From positions 130,316,809-130,380,808 of the forward strand of contig OZ023269.1 of the NCBI GenBank assembly GCA_964006375.1: a stretch of DNA of 64,000 nt. The letters are read 5' to 3'. The DNA is from Tillus elongatus (taxonomy: Eukaryota; Arthropoda; Insecta; Coleoptera; Cleridae). Shown here one piece after another: positions 31,322-45,935 of the stretch. Every line of letters starts with the position of its first letter. Within the stretch, counting starts at the first letter, position 1. Made by a program: the position numbers and the translations under genes. The notes beneath the pieces were generated by a model. That model saw only the letters and a list, made by a program, of their open reading frames with translations, was not told the origin of the DNA and searched no databases.

Positions 31322-31670
31322 GTGGTTAATAAAATTAATATACACAATAAAAAACTTAAACAACTGATTAAATGTCAAATTAAAAACGAAAAACCAGTTT
31401 CTCGGAAAATTGACCTCGTAGAAAATCTTTCGTCAAAGTGGTTTAATAAAGATGAGATCAACCTCATAAACAAAGGGTTAAAATTCGGTATACAGTCACA
31501 AAAAGACGATATTATAGAAATCGTTGCTGGTATTGAAACGGAAATTATAAAACTGCCAGAACCGTCAAAAAACTGTCTATAAAAGGGCTCCAAAGAAACC
31601 CGAGATAAGGCAGTATAAAAACCTAGCAAATGTATTGAGAAGAATCAAACATAAAATCAATGACGAAAAC
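31322..31670 (+). pseudogene. Penelope-like element ORF, N-terminal fragment
   Basis: The frame 31,322-31,582 reads HNKKLKQLI, then VENLSSKWFNKDEINLINKG and LKFGIQ, which fits the conserved NLS..Ls..E..LLskGLkF motif at the start of Penelope-like polyproteins. After a stop at 31,580 another frame continues with KKPEIRQYKNLANVLRRIK until a stop near 31,675. The RT and GIY-YIG endonuclease domains are absent. The fragment cannot act, but it shows that PLEs inhabited this genome. Confidence 0.6.
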
Positions 31671-32046
31671 AAATGAAATGAACATGAGTTATGATAATAA
31701 ACATTTTAACTTGAACCTGATAAAGAGATCTAGTAAATTATTGGTAAGAGGTGTCATGACGGCCAATAGGCATGGATGCAAAATGATGAAAATGTTTTGT
31801 ATCCTCCTACTATGTCGAAAATCATAACTACTGGACAATTGATAGTCCCTTTATTAATCTTATTTTTAAAGGGGTAGACATTGATCCAATCCAATCCATA
31901 GCAGGTGGTAGTGGAATTTTCCTTTATGTAACAGTAAAGGATTTTTTCACGCCCGAGGAGGTACCACCCCATACATCAAGGGCCGGTGAAGTCCCAACGG
32001 ACGTTTCCGGTTCTGGTGTATGAGTCGGTTTCCCTTATAAGCAAAA
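31671..32046 (+). other. Possible LINE 5' region
   Basis: Unassigned. The last ~150 bp before 32,047 (GTGAAGTCCCAACGGACG and onward) may be the 5' UTR or end of ORF1 of the LINE that follows. An in-frame TAA at 32,038 precedes its ATG. Confidence 0.35.
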
Positions 32047-35015
32047 ATGATGATGGCTCCTCCTTGTATAAAATATTCCGGAGGCAAAATACCCCTCCAT
32101 TCGGATCTCCGGGAGAGGGGTGTACAGGGGGCGCCAACATCAAGATTTAACATATCCTTTTCGAATATATGTGGCCTAAATTCTAAGCTGAACTCCGTCC
32201 ACCATTTCCTCCAGGCTAACAGGCCCCAACTCCTCTTCCTCACCGAAACCCAAATCAGTGCCAAAACAGCCACTAATCACCTTAATTTCCCGGGGTATGA
32301 GCTCCTTACTGCCTTTAGATTGCATGGAGGCGTGTGCGCATACGTCCGTAGCAATCTACCCTGCACCAGACTTCCCAATTTAGAAGCTGGAAGAAAAGAC
32401 ATACTATGGATAAAACTCTCTCTCAGGGCTGCAACTAAATTCATCTGTTGCATTTACCGGTCACCTTCTGACAACAACTTTGTCCAGCTCTTTGACTACC
32501 TTTCTGAAAAAACCGACTATCTGATTTCTGAATATCCTTCATCCGAGGTCACTATTCTTGGCGACTTCAATGTCCATAATAAGGAATGGCTAGGATCTTC
32601 AAAAACCGATCCACAAGGGAGAGCAGCGGAGGCCTTTGCAGTCAGCAATTCTTTGGCCAATATGGTTCAGCAACCTACTTACTTTCCTCGTATCCCAACA
32701 CACAGCTCAAATCCCTTGGATCTCCTTCTTACTACAAATCCTGAATGCTATAAGATATCAGTCACCGCCCCCCTTGGTCGCTCAGACCACGGCATGGTCA
32801 CTGCTTCCTGTGCAATGCAACCCGAGGTCACACAGTCATCACACCCACGTATCGTTTGGCACTACAACTCCGCAAACTGGGACGAAATGCGGGATTACTT
32901 TTCCTCATTTCCATGGGCGTCTGTCTGCTTCTCTCATCCTGACCCCTCTGATATCTCAGAAAACGTCACTGAAATTATCCAAGCTGGCATGGAATTATTT
33001 ATTCCACGTACACAGAAAACCTCTTCAGCCACTCAAAAGCCCTGGTTCTCTAAATCCTGTGACAAGGCCAGACTTGAAAAGGTCAAAGCTCACAAAACGC
33101 TTCTACACAATCCCAGTCAAGAAAATCGTCAAGCATTCAACGACGCAAGAAACCGCTATGTCCGCATTCTTTCTGAGGCAAAAAACTCGTTTAATAACCA
33201 CATCAAAAACAAAGTCCTCTCAAGCTCCAACGGCGGCAAACCCTTCTGGACTCTTGCTAAGTCTATTGGGAATAATTTCTGCAAGAGCACGTTCCCACCT
33301 CTCGTCTCAGGTGATGAAATTGTTTCTACCGCCCTGGGCAAGGCTGAACTTTTTGCTTCGTTGTTCGCCGGAAATTCTACTCTCAACCCACCTCCAAATG
33401 TTCAACCACCAACAGTCCCCAACGTCGCGCATAAAATGACTGATATCATTTTCAAAACTAAAAAGGTACGAAAGATGCTCTCTTCTCTTAATACCAGGAA
33501 AGCCTCTGGCCTTGACGAGATCCCAGCAATTGTTCTCAAAAAATGCGCACCAGAACTTGCTCCTGTCCTGACTCGTCTGTTTCAGATATCTTACAATAAA
33601 GGCATATTCCCTAGTAACTGGAAAACTGCTCGAGTACAACCCATCCCCAAGAAAGGATCCAAAGCGCTTCCTAGCAACTACAGGCCTATTTCTCTCCTTT
33701 CAGTCATCTCTAAAGTGATGGAAAAGTATATAAACACCGAACTACTAAAATTCCTTGAAAAACACAGTCTAATCCACGACAGGCAGTATGGATTCCGTCA
33801 GCGCAGATCGACTGCCGACCTCTTTTCCTTTGTCACCCATTCTTGGAACAAGTCTATGGAACAACACGGTGAATCCTAGATTGTTGCTCTAGACATATCC
33901 AAAGCATTCGACCAGGTCTGGCACGCAGCGCTGCTTAATAAACTTCCGGCCTATGGCCTACCACCAAAACTTTGTACCTGGACAGCAAATTTCCTCTCCA
34001 ACAGGAGCATATCTGTTGTTGTGGATGGCCATTCCTCTAAACTGTATCCAATTAATGCAGGAGTTCCTCAAGGTTCAGCTTTAGCCCCTACTTTGTTTCC
34101 TCCCCCCTAATCAATGACCTCCTCTCTAGCACATCCAACCCAGTTCACAGTTACGCGGACGACAGCACCCTCCACTCAAACATACAATACTCTAAGCCTG
34201 TCTCTTTAGCCCAATCAGATGAGGATCGCAGACTCATGGAGGGTTCTGTCTCCGTAGACCTCCAAAAAATATTAGACTGGGGAAGTAGAAATCTTGTACA
34301 ATTCAACCCCACCAAAACTAAGTCTTGCTTTCTTTCTCACAAGAGATACAGCAGCCCTAGACCCATCACAATGAACAACCAAGTTATTCAAAGTAATGAG
34401 TCCTTTTCTCTTGTTGGCATTTCTGTGGATCGAAATCTTAATTGGCACCAACATGTTACATCAATTGCAGAAGCGGCTGCTAAGAAATTGGGTTTCCTCT
34501 TCCGGGCTCGCAAATACTTTTCACCAACTAATCTCTATACCTTATACACTTCACAAATAAGGCCAAACCTCGAATACTGCTCCCACATCTGGGGTGCAGC
34601 AGCCGCTTCTACACTCGCTATCCTGGACTCCATTCAAAAGAGAGCTATACGTCTCATCGGTGACCCTACCCTCACCCAAAGGCTTCCATCCCTTGCCCAC
34701 CGACGTGCCGTTGGTGACCTCTCTCTCTTTTATAGATATCTGCACGGGCACTGCTCAGAGGAGCTTTCCTCCATAATTCCCCCACCTGCTGCCCCCAGCA
34801 GATCTACCAGGGGAACAGAGCGAATGCACCCTTTTACTGTCCAGGTCACCAGACATAGAACATCTTGTTATGCCCGCTCTTTTGTCCCGAGGACTTCCAA
34901 GTTGTGGAATTCCTTGCCGGCACATGTTTTTCCTTCTCCTCCGAACCTCCAAACCTTCAAGTCCAGAATTAACAAGTTGCCTCTTTCCTCCTTGTCAACA
35001 CCCACGGTACGATAG
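32047..35015 (+). pseudogene. LINE ORF2: AP endonuclease + reverse transcriptase, disrupted
   Basis: Residues 1-610 are open (32,047-33,879). They hold the AP-endonuclease-like domain with NICGLNSKLNSVHHF, TETQIS, ILGDFNVHNKEW and GRSDHGMV, then the start of the RT with LPSNYRPISLLSVISKVMEK and QYGFRQRRSTADL. An in-frame TAG at 33,877 breaks the protein just before IVALDISKAFDQVWH. A small deletion near 34,105 shifts frame ahead of the catalytic HSYADDSTL, and the C-terminal part resumes at 34,236-35,015. Only two lesions suggest a moderately young copy. The family is common in arthropods; the clade (jockey versus CR1) needs a tree. Confidence 0.88.
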
Positions 35016-35068
35016 TATTTAGGCTGTAAGCCCTCGTGGTGTGTTGTTGACATAAAAAAAAAAAATGT
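32047..35068 (+). mobile_element. Jockey/CR1-like LINE, longest copy
   Basis: Carries endonuclease, RT and C-terminal regions plus a 3' UTR (TTTAGGCTGTAAGCCCTCGT) ending in an A-run at 35,055-35,066. The same 3' end is seen at 41,790 (minus) and 60,540. Four copies of this family lie in the window. The 5' limit is uncertain. Confidence 0.85.
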
Positions 35069-35719
35069 ATTAAGCGGTTCAATAGGACCTGCAGAGAATA
35101 GAAGCTTTAAAAAAGTGGACATGGAAGAAATCACAAAGGGAAGGTACACCCATAGAAAGACAACTAAAAGTGCATTAGGAGAGTAAGAGAAGCCAGATGC
35201 CTAACGAAATACATTGTCAAAATTATTTTTATGTATTCTGAGAGAAAGAAAGCTTTCTAAAGACCTGTCTCAATTGATAAAATGTGGAAGCTACAACAAA
35301 ATGAAACAAAAAATGTAAATTTAGATCTGGAGACATTTTCTGGCGTCACGAGTACCAGTTTTCTTTTCTACAAGCGATTTAGCTTTAATAGCATCGTAGG
35401 CCTGACGATACCGTAAAAGTCCAAAGTCCCCACGTCTGTGTTTAGTGTAAAACAGCTTCATCAAGTAAGGGTAACAACAATCAATTAATAAATTGTTACA
35501 AACAAAAGTCATGGTTACGGCTATAAGACGATAGATATCTCGTGAAAACATTCCTGAACACAATAAGTTATTATTACCAAATTGTAGTTTAAAGTTATTA
35601 TTGTATCTTATATCACAACTATGTTGATACATTTTTATAGTGTTATAAAAGTTATAGTTGTAGTTTTAAGTAAAAATTATTATTTAAAAAAAAGCAAAAT
35701 ATGCAATCAAAAAATTAAC
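35069..35719 (+). other. Unassigned; possible LTR
   Basis: The last ~250 bp before the primer-binding-like site at 35,720 may be an LTR (TATAAAAG at ~35,644), but I cannot define its left edge. Confidence 0.3.
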
Positions 35720-35730
35720 TGGCGCAGTCG
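35720..35730 (+). other. tRNA primer-binding-site-like sequence
   Basis: TGGCGCAGTCG. Its complement ends in CCA like a tRNA 3' end, and the motif resembles sites used by 17.6/297-type gypsy elements. It lies 160 bp ahead of a small gag-like frame. Confidence 0.4.
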
Positions 35731-35887
35731 TTATGATTCAACTGTAAAAACCAAAATCAGATTGATTATTTGCCTTTAGACACTTATCAGTTGAGAATAA
35801 GCCAAGCAGAGATCCAGTTCAGCTAATACTAAGGATAATACTGTGAGTTGTTTGCTATTTCCCTGGCTTGTTTTGTTTCCCTATTGT

Positions 35888-36106
35888 ATGTCTGATTCAA
35901 AAGACGATTTACAACATTTGTTGAATTTGGAATATAGATTAAGACAAATGAGCATTAGTTATAACGTTATTAACGAGATACCTGTTAATAATTTAGTAGA
36001 AAACATTGTTATAACAGCAAAACAATTTTATGAATTCTACCTAAAAGCAAGTCCAGATTTTGATGAACAGCCTGCTAATGTGTGTATTTTTTTTAAAAGC
36101 GTGTGA
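35888..36106 (+). pseudogene. Possible LTR-retrotransposon gag N-terminus
   Basis: A frame from ATG 35,888 reads MSDSKDDLQHLLNLEYRLRQ, ends at 36,106 and has no recognised domain. I call it gag-like only because it follows a primer-binding-like site. No pol region follows, so the element is truncated or a coincidence. Confidence 0.3.
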
Positions 36107-36753
36107 CTTGGGTATAACCCAGATTAGAGTTTAGTACTAATTTCGTAAATTATTAATTTCGCTGGCTTGCGATTAAGAAATGTAAAACAATTTTAGCAGC
36201 TACAAGCTTATTTTCCAATAGTTTATATTATTGATAACGAAAACATGCCATAAATGGTTCAAATTTAATTGGAAATAGAAATGGGAATTATTAATTCAAA
36301 TTTACAATATAAATACCCACAATTTCATTAATTGTTCATTTTCCGTGGATTTCATTTGATTATAATGAATGATGTGAATGCAACTAAAAATGAATGACGC
36401 ACATACAAACATACAATTATAACTAAAGCAATACAGGTATTATAATTAAATTTAATCTTCCAATGGATTCCAATATTATATCCTGGTTGTTTAGAAACAT
36501 TAAATACAATTATTAAATCCATCATCATTAAGCAAACTATAATGATCCAACCACCTACAAATTATATAGAGTTAAAATTGGTCGCTAAAAGTAAAGTTCC
36601 TAACTTTCTCAATATAATTATGAAATGTGATAATTAAGCAGATTTTTTGGTTTAGTACGTAAACTCGTAAAAGTCCTAGACGCTTGAGACTTTCCGAAAA
36701 TATCAGGATTAATACGAGAACACAATAAATGGAAACACGAGAAAATATAAAAA
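36107..36753. other. Unassigned AT-rich stretch
   Basis: No feature recognised. Confidence 0.4.
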
Positions 36754-38977
<2,224 letters not shown>

Positions 38978-38982
<5 letters not shown>

Positions 38983-39105
38983 GAAAGTGATCCCGGATAT
39001 GGGTTCTAGGGGGCCTAGTTCGCCGCCATTTGAAATATTTTTTTCAAAATTCAAAAGTCGTGATCTCCTCATTGGTGAAGTTTTTTTAAAGAAAAATCAC
39101 TAAAA
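38978..39105 (+). repeat. HER 3' module with hairpin A
   Basis: ATCCCGGATATGGGTTCTAG, then CAAAATTCAAAAGTCGTGAT and a partly decayed hairpin A ending near 39,103. Confidence 0.65.
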
Positions 39106-39423
39106 ACTTGAAGAAGCAACTCGCAACTCTAATATATATTCGGACAGAAATATAGAAAAGCAAAAGAGCACCGAATTAAAGGAAATAGTGCACCAAAGAA
39201 AATAATATAAATAGTAATTTGTCAGATAAGATACACCAGCAAAAAAACTGATAGAAACCACAAAAAATCGAAATTATAAAGGACAATGATGATACCTTAT
39301 CATTGCAGAAATACAAAATTACAAATACAAGCTTAATAAAACAAAATACATATTTTTGACTACCTTCGAAACTTTATACATATAGCAAATAAACTAATTC
39401 ACGCAGTAGCTTAAAAGCAAAAT

Positions 39424-40101
39424 TTGTTGAGCGTTTTATCCCCGCATCTTCCACCAAAGCATGGACAAGACGTAAAAACATCATTCAATATTTTGTATAT
39501 GTCAAAATGTATTCCAGTGTTTAAAAACCATCAAAAACTGTTGAATAACCTTGTTGATCAAATGACTGGTAATATATTAAAATATACAAATATGAAGATT
39601 TGTAAGAAGGTAAAGAAATTTAGCTCGCAACAATATTTGAAAGGCAATACAACGGTTATAGAATCCAAGGCTTTACTTGCACTATTATATTTAATTGCCG
39701 TGTTTTGTTCAAAACACCACCAAAATCCCCACGATGACTGATGGACCTGGCATTGACATCTTTCGAACAACAATTATTCTCAAGCAATTTTATTTTTTTG
39801 TGTCTTGTGTTTGTTTTGACAACATGAAAACTAGACCAGAACGTCGAAGGTTGACAAGCTTGTTAAATACTGTTAAGCCGTCAATTCACCAAGTAGTTAC
39901 TTCAATGGACGAAATGTTGGAATCATTCAAAGAGAGGTATTCATCACGACAATATCTTCAGAATAATCCGACAAAGTACGGGCCAAAGGTCCAGGTAGAT
40001 GCCAAGTCATTTTACGTGGTTAGGTTAAGGTGTATACATGTCGGCAACCTGGGGGGGCCCTGCAAACTAAGCAGTTCACTTACAGACCTGTTCAGCAGCT
40101 A
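39424..40101 (+). pseudogene. piggyBac-like transposase fossil
   Basis: Frame 1 (to 39,741) contains NILKYTNMKI and ESKALLALLYLIAV, like the N-terminal part of DDE_Tnp_1_7 proteins. A frameshift near 39,735 moves to a frame reading TDGPGIDIFRTTIILKQFYF, FDNMKTRPERRR, then TSMDEMLESFKERYSSRQYL and NNPTKYGPKVQVDAKSFYV. The first catalytic D of the piggyBac triad lies in SMDEML. It ends in GGPCKLSSSL, about half way through a normal ~580-residue protein. No terminal repeats or TTAA duplication were found. Confidence 0.72.
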
Positions 40102-40149
40102 GTTACTCCAATATATGTTATTAGTAGAAATGTTAGAAATTAGATTCAA

Positions 40150-40265
40150 TGTGAAACTCAGAATTTTTCATTATCTGATGACGCTAACTTGGTTAGTGGA
40201 ACGCTTTTAAGGTTGTTTTTAAAATGTGTTGTGGCGATCTGGCTTCTCCAAGTGTACTCAATAAA
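40150..40265 (+). repeat. HHR-B repeat (degenerate core)
   Basis: CTGATGA, C, GCTAAC-TTG-GTTAG are intact, but GCGAAAC reads TGGAAC and the GTC site is lost. The tail GTGTTGTGGCGATCTGGC is cut off near 40,262. Confidence 0.6.
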
Positions 40266-41532
40266 TTCAATGTTATGACTGAACAAGCGGTGGAAGAATC
40301 ACAGTCACAGCGAGATTCTGGTCGCAACACTGGTAGTTTTTGATATATTGACATCTGACATGTATATAAATAAATTGTTTTGGTCGTGGTGCAAATTCAT
40401 CTAATTTGAAAAATATGGGGATGTATAAAGATACTACATTACTGCTGAGTGAAATAAAAAAGATAACGTTAGCGGACATATTGGTTTGAGTTGAAACATA
40501 GTTGGACTGAACGAGGATTCAAATTTAAACTATACAATTTGGACAAGTCAAAATTAATTTGTCAATTTATGAGTTTTTCTTGGTTGAGTAGACACAAACA
40601 TTTATTATTATGTAAGAAGCTAAGATTATTTGTCTACTTTTATTTGCACACTGTAAAACTTATCGAATAAATAAATAAACAAATACAATTAAAATTAGTG
40701 GTTCAAGTCCCGCTTCGACGGAAAACGCTGTAGTGCTTTTTAGTGGGAAGAACTAAACCATTCTATGTGATAAAAGTATATCTATATATTTTTTGCTTTC
40801 TAAAGGCTGGCGATTGATAATATGCAATGATGTTGCCCGAGATCAGTCGTGACGAAAACATTATTTGCGAATTATAATGTTTACAAGCCATTTTTAATCC
40901 AAACGACCAAGTAATCTATGAATTGAGATTATCATATTTGAAGGACCACATTCAACACCATGTATGGTGAATACAAGTTGTGCATATAGCTTAAAATATA
41001 TTAGCTATTGATCATTCTAGTCCATTCTTATTAATTCTTGCTATGAGCATTAGCACCATATTTATAAATTGTAAAGTCTGCAAAAGACATCTTGTGGAAA
41101 TTTGACTTCATCCTAGTATATTCCACTTTTTTCTAGTGTACTGGAAGCTGGAAAACTGCCAGCTTATTATTAATTATCAAGAAGCTAAACAAAAATATAA
41201 ATTGCCGAGTAGCTCCAGTGACTTATGGGCAGCTTACAGATTATTAATGAGATGGAGTTGGCGATTTCTCTATTGAATAATGCGGTAGGACAGCAATGTT
41301 TACTTTAAATTCACCACAATATGTAGTATTCTGTACAGTACATAAATGTGCTAAGTCCGCAGTCCAAATCTAGATGATATATTTACTGCATCGAGCAGAG
41401 AATATGGCAAAAAATTTAATGCATTAATATCGCTGCGTCAATCTAAAAACCTAGTGCAGTGTTTTCTTTTTGCATTTACTTAGGAGTTTTGTATTTAAAG
41501 AAAATTATGACACTCACGTAACCATTATTATA
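40266..41532. other. Unassigned AT-rich stretch
   Basis: No gene or known repeat recognised. Confidence 0.4.
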
Positions 41533-41683
<151 letters not shown>

Positions 41684-41734
41684 ATGGAGAATGGAGCGAA
41701 GCTTCCACCACAGTTTTCAGATAGACAGTATAGC

Positions 41735-43325
41735 AAGAAAGAATTTTTTTTTTATTTTTTTTTTTATTTCAACAGCACACCACGAGGGCTTACAGCCTAA
41801 ATACTATCGTACCGTGGGTGTCGACAAGGAGGAAAGAGGTAACTTGTTAATTCTGGACTTGAAGGTTTGGAGGTTCGGGGGAGAAGGAAAAACATGTACC
41901 GGCAAGGAATTCCGCAACTTGGAAGTCCTCGGGACAAAAGAGCGGGCATAACAAGATGTTCTATGTCTGGTGACCTGGACAGTAAAAGCGTGCATTCGCT
42001 CTGTTCCCCTGGTAGATCTGTTGGGGGCAGCAGGTAGAGGAACTATGGAAGAAAGCTCCTCTGAGCAGTTCCCGTGCAGATATCTATAAAAGAGAGAGAG
42101 AGAGAGAGAGGTCACCAACGGCACGTCGGTGGGCAAGGGATTGCAGCCTTTGGATAAGGGTAGGGTCACCGATGAAACGTATAGCTCTCTTCTGAATGTA
42201 CTCCAGGATAGCGAGTGTAGAAACGGCAGCACCACTCCAGATATGGGAGCAGTATTCGAGGTTTGGCCTTATTTGTGAAGTATATAAGGTATAGTGATTA
42301 GCTGGTGAAAAGTATTTGTGAGCCCGGAAGAGGAAACCTAATTTCTTAGCAGCCGCTTCTGCAATTGATGTGACATGTTGGTGCCAATTGAGAATTCGAT
42401 CCACAGAAATGCCAACAAGTGAAAAAGGACTCATTACTTTGAATAACTTGGTTGTTAATTGTGACGGGTCTAGGGCTGGTGTATCTCTTATGACAAAGAA
42501 AGCAAGACTGAGATTTGGTGGGGTTGAATTGTACAAGATTTCTACTTCCCCAGTCTAATATTTTTTGGAGATCCACGGAGACAGAACCCTCCATAACTCT
42601 GCGATCCTCATCTAATTGGGCTAAAGAGACAGGCTTAGAATATTTTATATTTGAGTGGAGGGTACTGTCGTCCGCGTAACTGTGAACTGGGTTGGATGTA
42701 CTAGAGAGGAGGTCATTGATGTGAAGAAGAAACAAAGTAGGGGCTAAAGCTGAACCTTGAGGAACTCGTGCATTAATTGGATACAGTTTAGAGGAATAGC
42801 CATCCACGACAACAGAAATGCTCCGGTTGGAGAGGAAATTTGCTGTCCATGTACAGAGTTTTGATGGTAGGCCATAGGCCGGAAGTTTATTGAGCAGCTC
42901 TGCGTGCCAGATCTGGTCGAATGCTTTGTATATGTCTAGAACGACAATCTGGGATTCACTGTGTAGTTCCATAGACTTGTTCCAAGAATGGGTGACAAAG
43001 GAAAGGAAGTCGGCAGTTGATCTCCGCTGACGGAATTCATACTGCCTGTCGTGGATTAGATTGTGTTTTTCAAGAAATTTTAGTAATTCGGTGTTTATAT
43101 ACCTTTCCATCACTTTAGAGACGAATGAAAGGAGAGAAATAGGCCTGTAGTTGCTAGGATGCGCTTTGGATCCTTTCTTGGGGACGGATTATACTCTAAC
43201 AGTTTTCCAGTTACTAGGGAATATGCCTCTATTGTAAGATGTCTGAAACAGATGAGTCCCGACAGGAGCAAGTTCTGGTGCGCATTTTTTGAGAACAATT
43301 GCTAGGATCTCGTCAAGGCCAAAGG
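41735..43325 (-). mobile_element. 5'-truncated LINE copy (same family as 32,047)
   Basis: On the minus strand the RT region starts near LDEI (matching ~33,510 of the long copy). It keeps GVPQGSA-type and HSYADDSTLHS motifs in the frame 43,113-42,346, then continues in other frames to the C-terminus (42,235-41,804). The 3' UTR ends in an A/T-rich tail at 41,741-41,772. At least two frameshifts; a pseudogene. A GA run at ~42,090 lies inside it. Confidence 0.85.
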
Positions 43326-44179
43326 TTTATGTGTGAAGAAAATTAGCGAACGTAAACAACTACTTTCCTGGCTAATACCAGGACGCGCGTTGATCTACAT
43401 TACTCGCTATCCACCATCACTTTGGTCCTACCTGATCTTATGGTAAGACGTATAGCAGGACACAAACCGGTTTCGTCCTAGTTTGGACTTTCAGTTTGCC
43501 ATGCATATGTTTCAGCAAGTCGGCCTTAAGGCGCTTCCATGTAATTAAATTCTGTACTTGGTTTAGAAAATCCTTAACAACCTTGGGAATTCAAAATTAA
43601 ATTCTATGTCGCAATTATCATTCTTTGGCCCAGGTATTATTTCATGATATGTTTTAAATTATTGCAATTCTTTTGGATAGTAAATTTTGACAATAAGAGT
43701 ATTTTATCAGTGTTTCCAACTGATCACTTTAGATAAGGTGAAATAGGAAACAAGGAAATGAAATTTAGTGAGTGTTCGTCACGGTGTTGATTTGGTACTC
43801 CTTTTAAGATTTTTTTTCTTTTGTTGCATTAAAGTTATGGTGCTTTTAAATGAGGAATGTGTCTAAATCATTGCGTTATTTTATTCAATGGTCAGTGCGC
43901 TATAACTAATAGAACAATGCAGTTATTTAGTCAGTAAGACCCTGACAAGGTGACTACACGGAAGTACATTTTAGATCTAGTAGAAAAATTTCGAAGTAAT
44001 GATTTTGTTTCAACAAAACCATTACTTAGAAGTTTTTCCACAAAAAACACATTACGGCACGGCTCTTGAGAAGGGCAATTTTGGAACACGTCACGATGGA
44101 CCCCACCTTAAGTAATGTTAGCTAATGTTTCAGGTAAAAATCGATTTTTTTGTACAACATATACTTTTCTGATAAAAGC
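43326..44179. other. Unassigned stretch
   Basis: No feature recognised. Confidence 0.35.
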
Positions 44180-44640
44180 TCCTTTAAGTGAATTTTCTTT
44201 AAAACAATTCACTAATGAGGAGATCATGACTACGTGCCAATTCAGATCTCTATGTTAAAAGACAAAAAAGTTAGAAGTAAATTAATTTTTAGTTAATTAA
44301 ATCTGATCAAAGAAAATTAAAACGTCAAAATTGATAATTAGGGTAGTAGTACGAATGTGAGTGATCTCCTAGATCTGTGCCTAAGTCGTTATTTTCTTTG
44401 ATTTTGTTAAATTATGAGCAAAAATCCATTGTAAATAAAAATTGTTTGGTGTAAATAGTAAAGACGTTAGACAATTAACATACTACCGGATATACCTGCT
44501 AGTACATACATTTGTCATGTCTGCCGTGGCCGGATAGGCGAAGCCCTGTACATCGCATAATCTAGTCCTATATAACGAGTTCTAATCCTAGTTAGTGACT
44601 TCACTTTTTATCAATCCATAACGGACTTGCTGCGTCAAGA
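44180..44640 (-). mobile_element. HER deletion derivative
   Basis: Hairpin A end (TTAAGTGAATTTTC..AATTCACTAATG) at the left, hairpin B end (CCATAACGGACTTGCTGCGT) at the right. Between them only the block homologous to 38,210-38,610 remains, including the empty MITE target (GGATATACCTGCTAGTACAT). Both termini are kept although most of the interior is missing. Confidence 0.65.
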
Positions 44641-45053
44641 CTTTTCTTATATTCCGCTGATTCAAAATCCAGCTTTCGGTCACATAAATTAAAACATTTA
44701 GTACGTACCTGATGATGTTTTTCCTCAGGTCCCAGATAAAATGTTTATTAGTGAGAAAATTACTTTGTTAATTAAATGCTTGTCACCTTAGTTATTTGCT
44801 GGGTATAATACTTCCAAGATACGTAACTATTTCTACTTGTTCAAATTGTTGGGTGTTTAGTTTTATATCCACTTTCGCAGCTCCGTCCTTATTTATCTTT
44901 GATACTTTTGTTTTCATCATATTTTTAGTTTAATACACTGAGCATTATCCCATTAGCATTAGCATGTCAACAGCATACCTTGGAAAATATTAATAATGAA
45001 AATAAATACAGCCCACATCTTATTTTTCAAATCATAAGTGACTCACATACTTT
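44641..45053. other. Unassigned stretch
   Basis: No feature recognised. Confidence 0.35.
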
Positions 45054-45273
45054 AAAAAGTACACTTTGAGAAAACACAAATCACCACAACACTTATTTCA
45101 GAGACATTACGATCGTTTCGTTGACAAAGTCAACATCTTCAGAGGAAGAATTTATCTTCAGAGACCAGAAGATAAATTCTTCCTCTGAAGATGTTGACTT
45201 TGTCAACGAAACGATAGTAAGGTCTCTGAAATAAGTGTTGTGGTGATTTGCATTTTCTCTAAGTGTACTTATT
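45054..45273. repeat. Palindrome of two back-to-back HHR-B cores
   Basis: Arms of about 105 bp (45,054-45,159 and 45,168-45,273) around an 8-nt centre. Each arm holds CTGAAGA, T, GTTGAC-TTT-GTCAAC, GAAACGAT (minus at ~45,097-45,142, plus at ~45,185-45,221). Stem II differs from other copies by paired changes (GCTAAC/GTTAGC to GTTGAC/GTCAAC). The cleavage triplet is GTA, which hammerheads tolerate. Confidence 0.8.
45185..45221 (+). ncRNA. HHR-B hammerhead with compensatory stem II
   Basis: CTGAAGA, T, GTTGAC-TTT-GTCAAC, GAAACGATAGTAAGG, with CCT/AGG at the base of stem I. The covarying stem is evidence that the hairpin is conserved as RNA. Confidence 0.65.
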
Positions 45274-45840
45274 AGTGCTCATCACAGGTTCCAGTTTTCA
45301 CATAGTCGCATACTTTAGTTATATTGTGTCTCACTTTCCTTTGCAAACTTACTTTATAACTTATTTTCAACGTATAGCTATTAGGTTGTATCTATATACC
45401 GCTTCTAAATAGCACTGGAGAATGGGGTATAAATAGACCGCAAATCGGCTTACAGTTTACCTTAACTGAAACGAAGGCATCACCTTAAATAAAAATCTTA
45501 TAAGATTTGTCAGAGTGAGTGAAATAGGGTTGTGTAGACGGGTTAATCCAATAAAAGGAGGTTATATCTACGAGCAAAACTAATGAGAGGTTATACCAGC
45601 GTGCTAATCTCATAAGTGGGGTTGCATGAGTTGGTCAACCCAGTAAGAGGATGTTATGCTAGCGTGATAAGCTCTGAAGGAGAGAGACAGCAGATGCAAC
45701 AAACAGAACAAGAAACATGCATATCCCAGCAAGTGTCCATCTACGAACCGTATCTTAAAAGCACCGTTACTGAAACTGAAGTGATATATGTAATACCTAG
45801 TTTAAAGGAAGCGCCAACTTCTAAAACGTCGTGTAGTTTA
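45274..45840. other. Unassigned; possible core promoter at 45,428
   Basis: GGGTATAAATAG near 45,427 with AATAAA 60 bp later could be an LTR-type promoter. The frame 45,616-45,927 has no recognised domain and runs into a MITE fragment. Confidence 0.3.
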
Positions 45841-45875
45841 TACAGTTTGGAACAGCCAAATGGAATAAATTCAGT
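45841..45875 (+). mobile_element. Solo end of the CAGTGTGGAACAGCC MITE
   Basis: TACAGTTTGGAACAGCCAAA, then TGGAATAAATTC, matches the outer end at 1361-1392 but not what follows. Confidence 0.65.
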
Positions 45876-45935
45876 ACCTCAATTGTTGTGGATATTTATA
45901 CAAAATCCCGAAACAAGTCAATTTTAGATTAAAAA

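Noticed and set aside
44708..44745. CTGATGATG motif as another hammerhead
   Set aside because: There is no GAAA after the hairpin-like stretch and no pairing for stem I.
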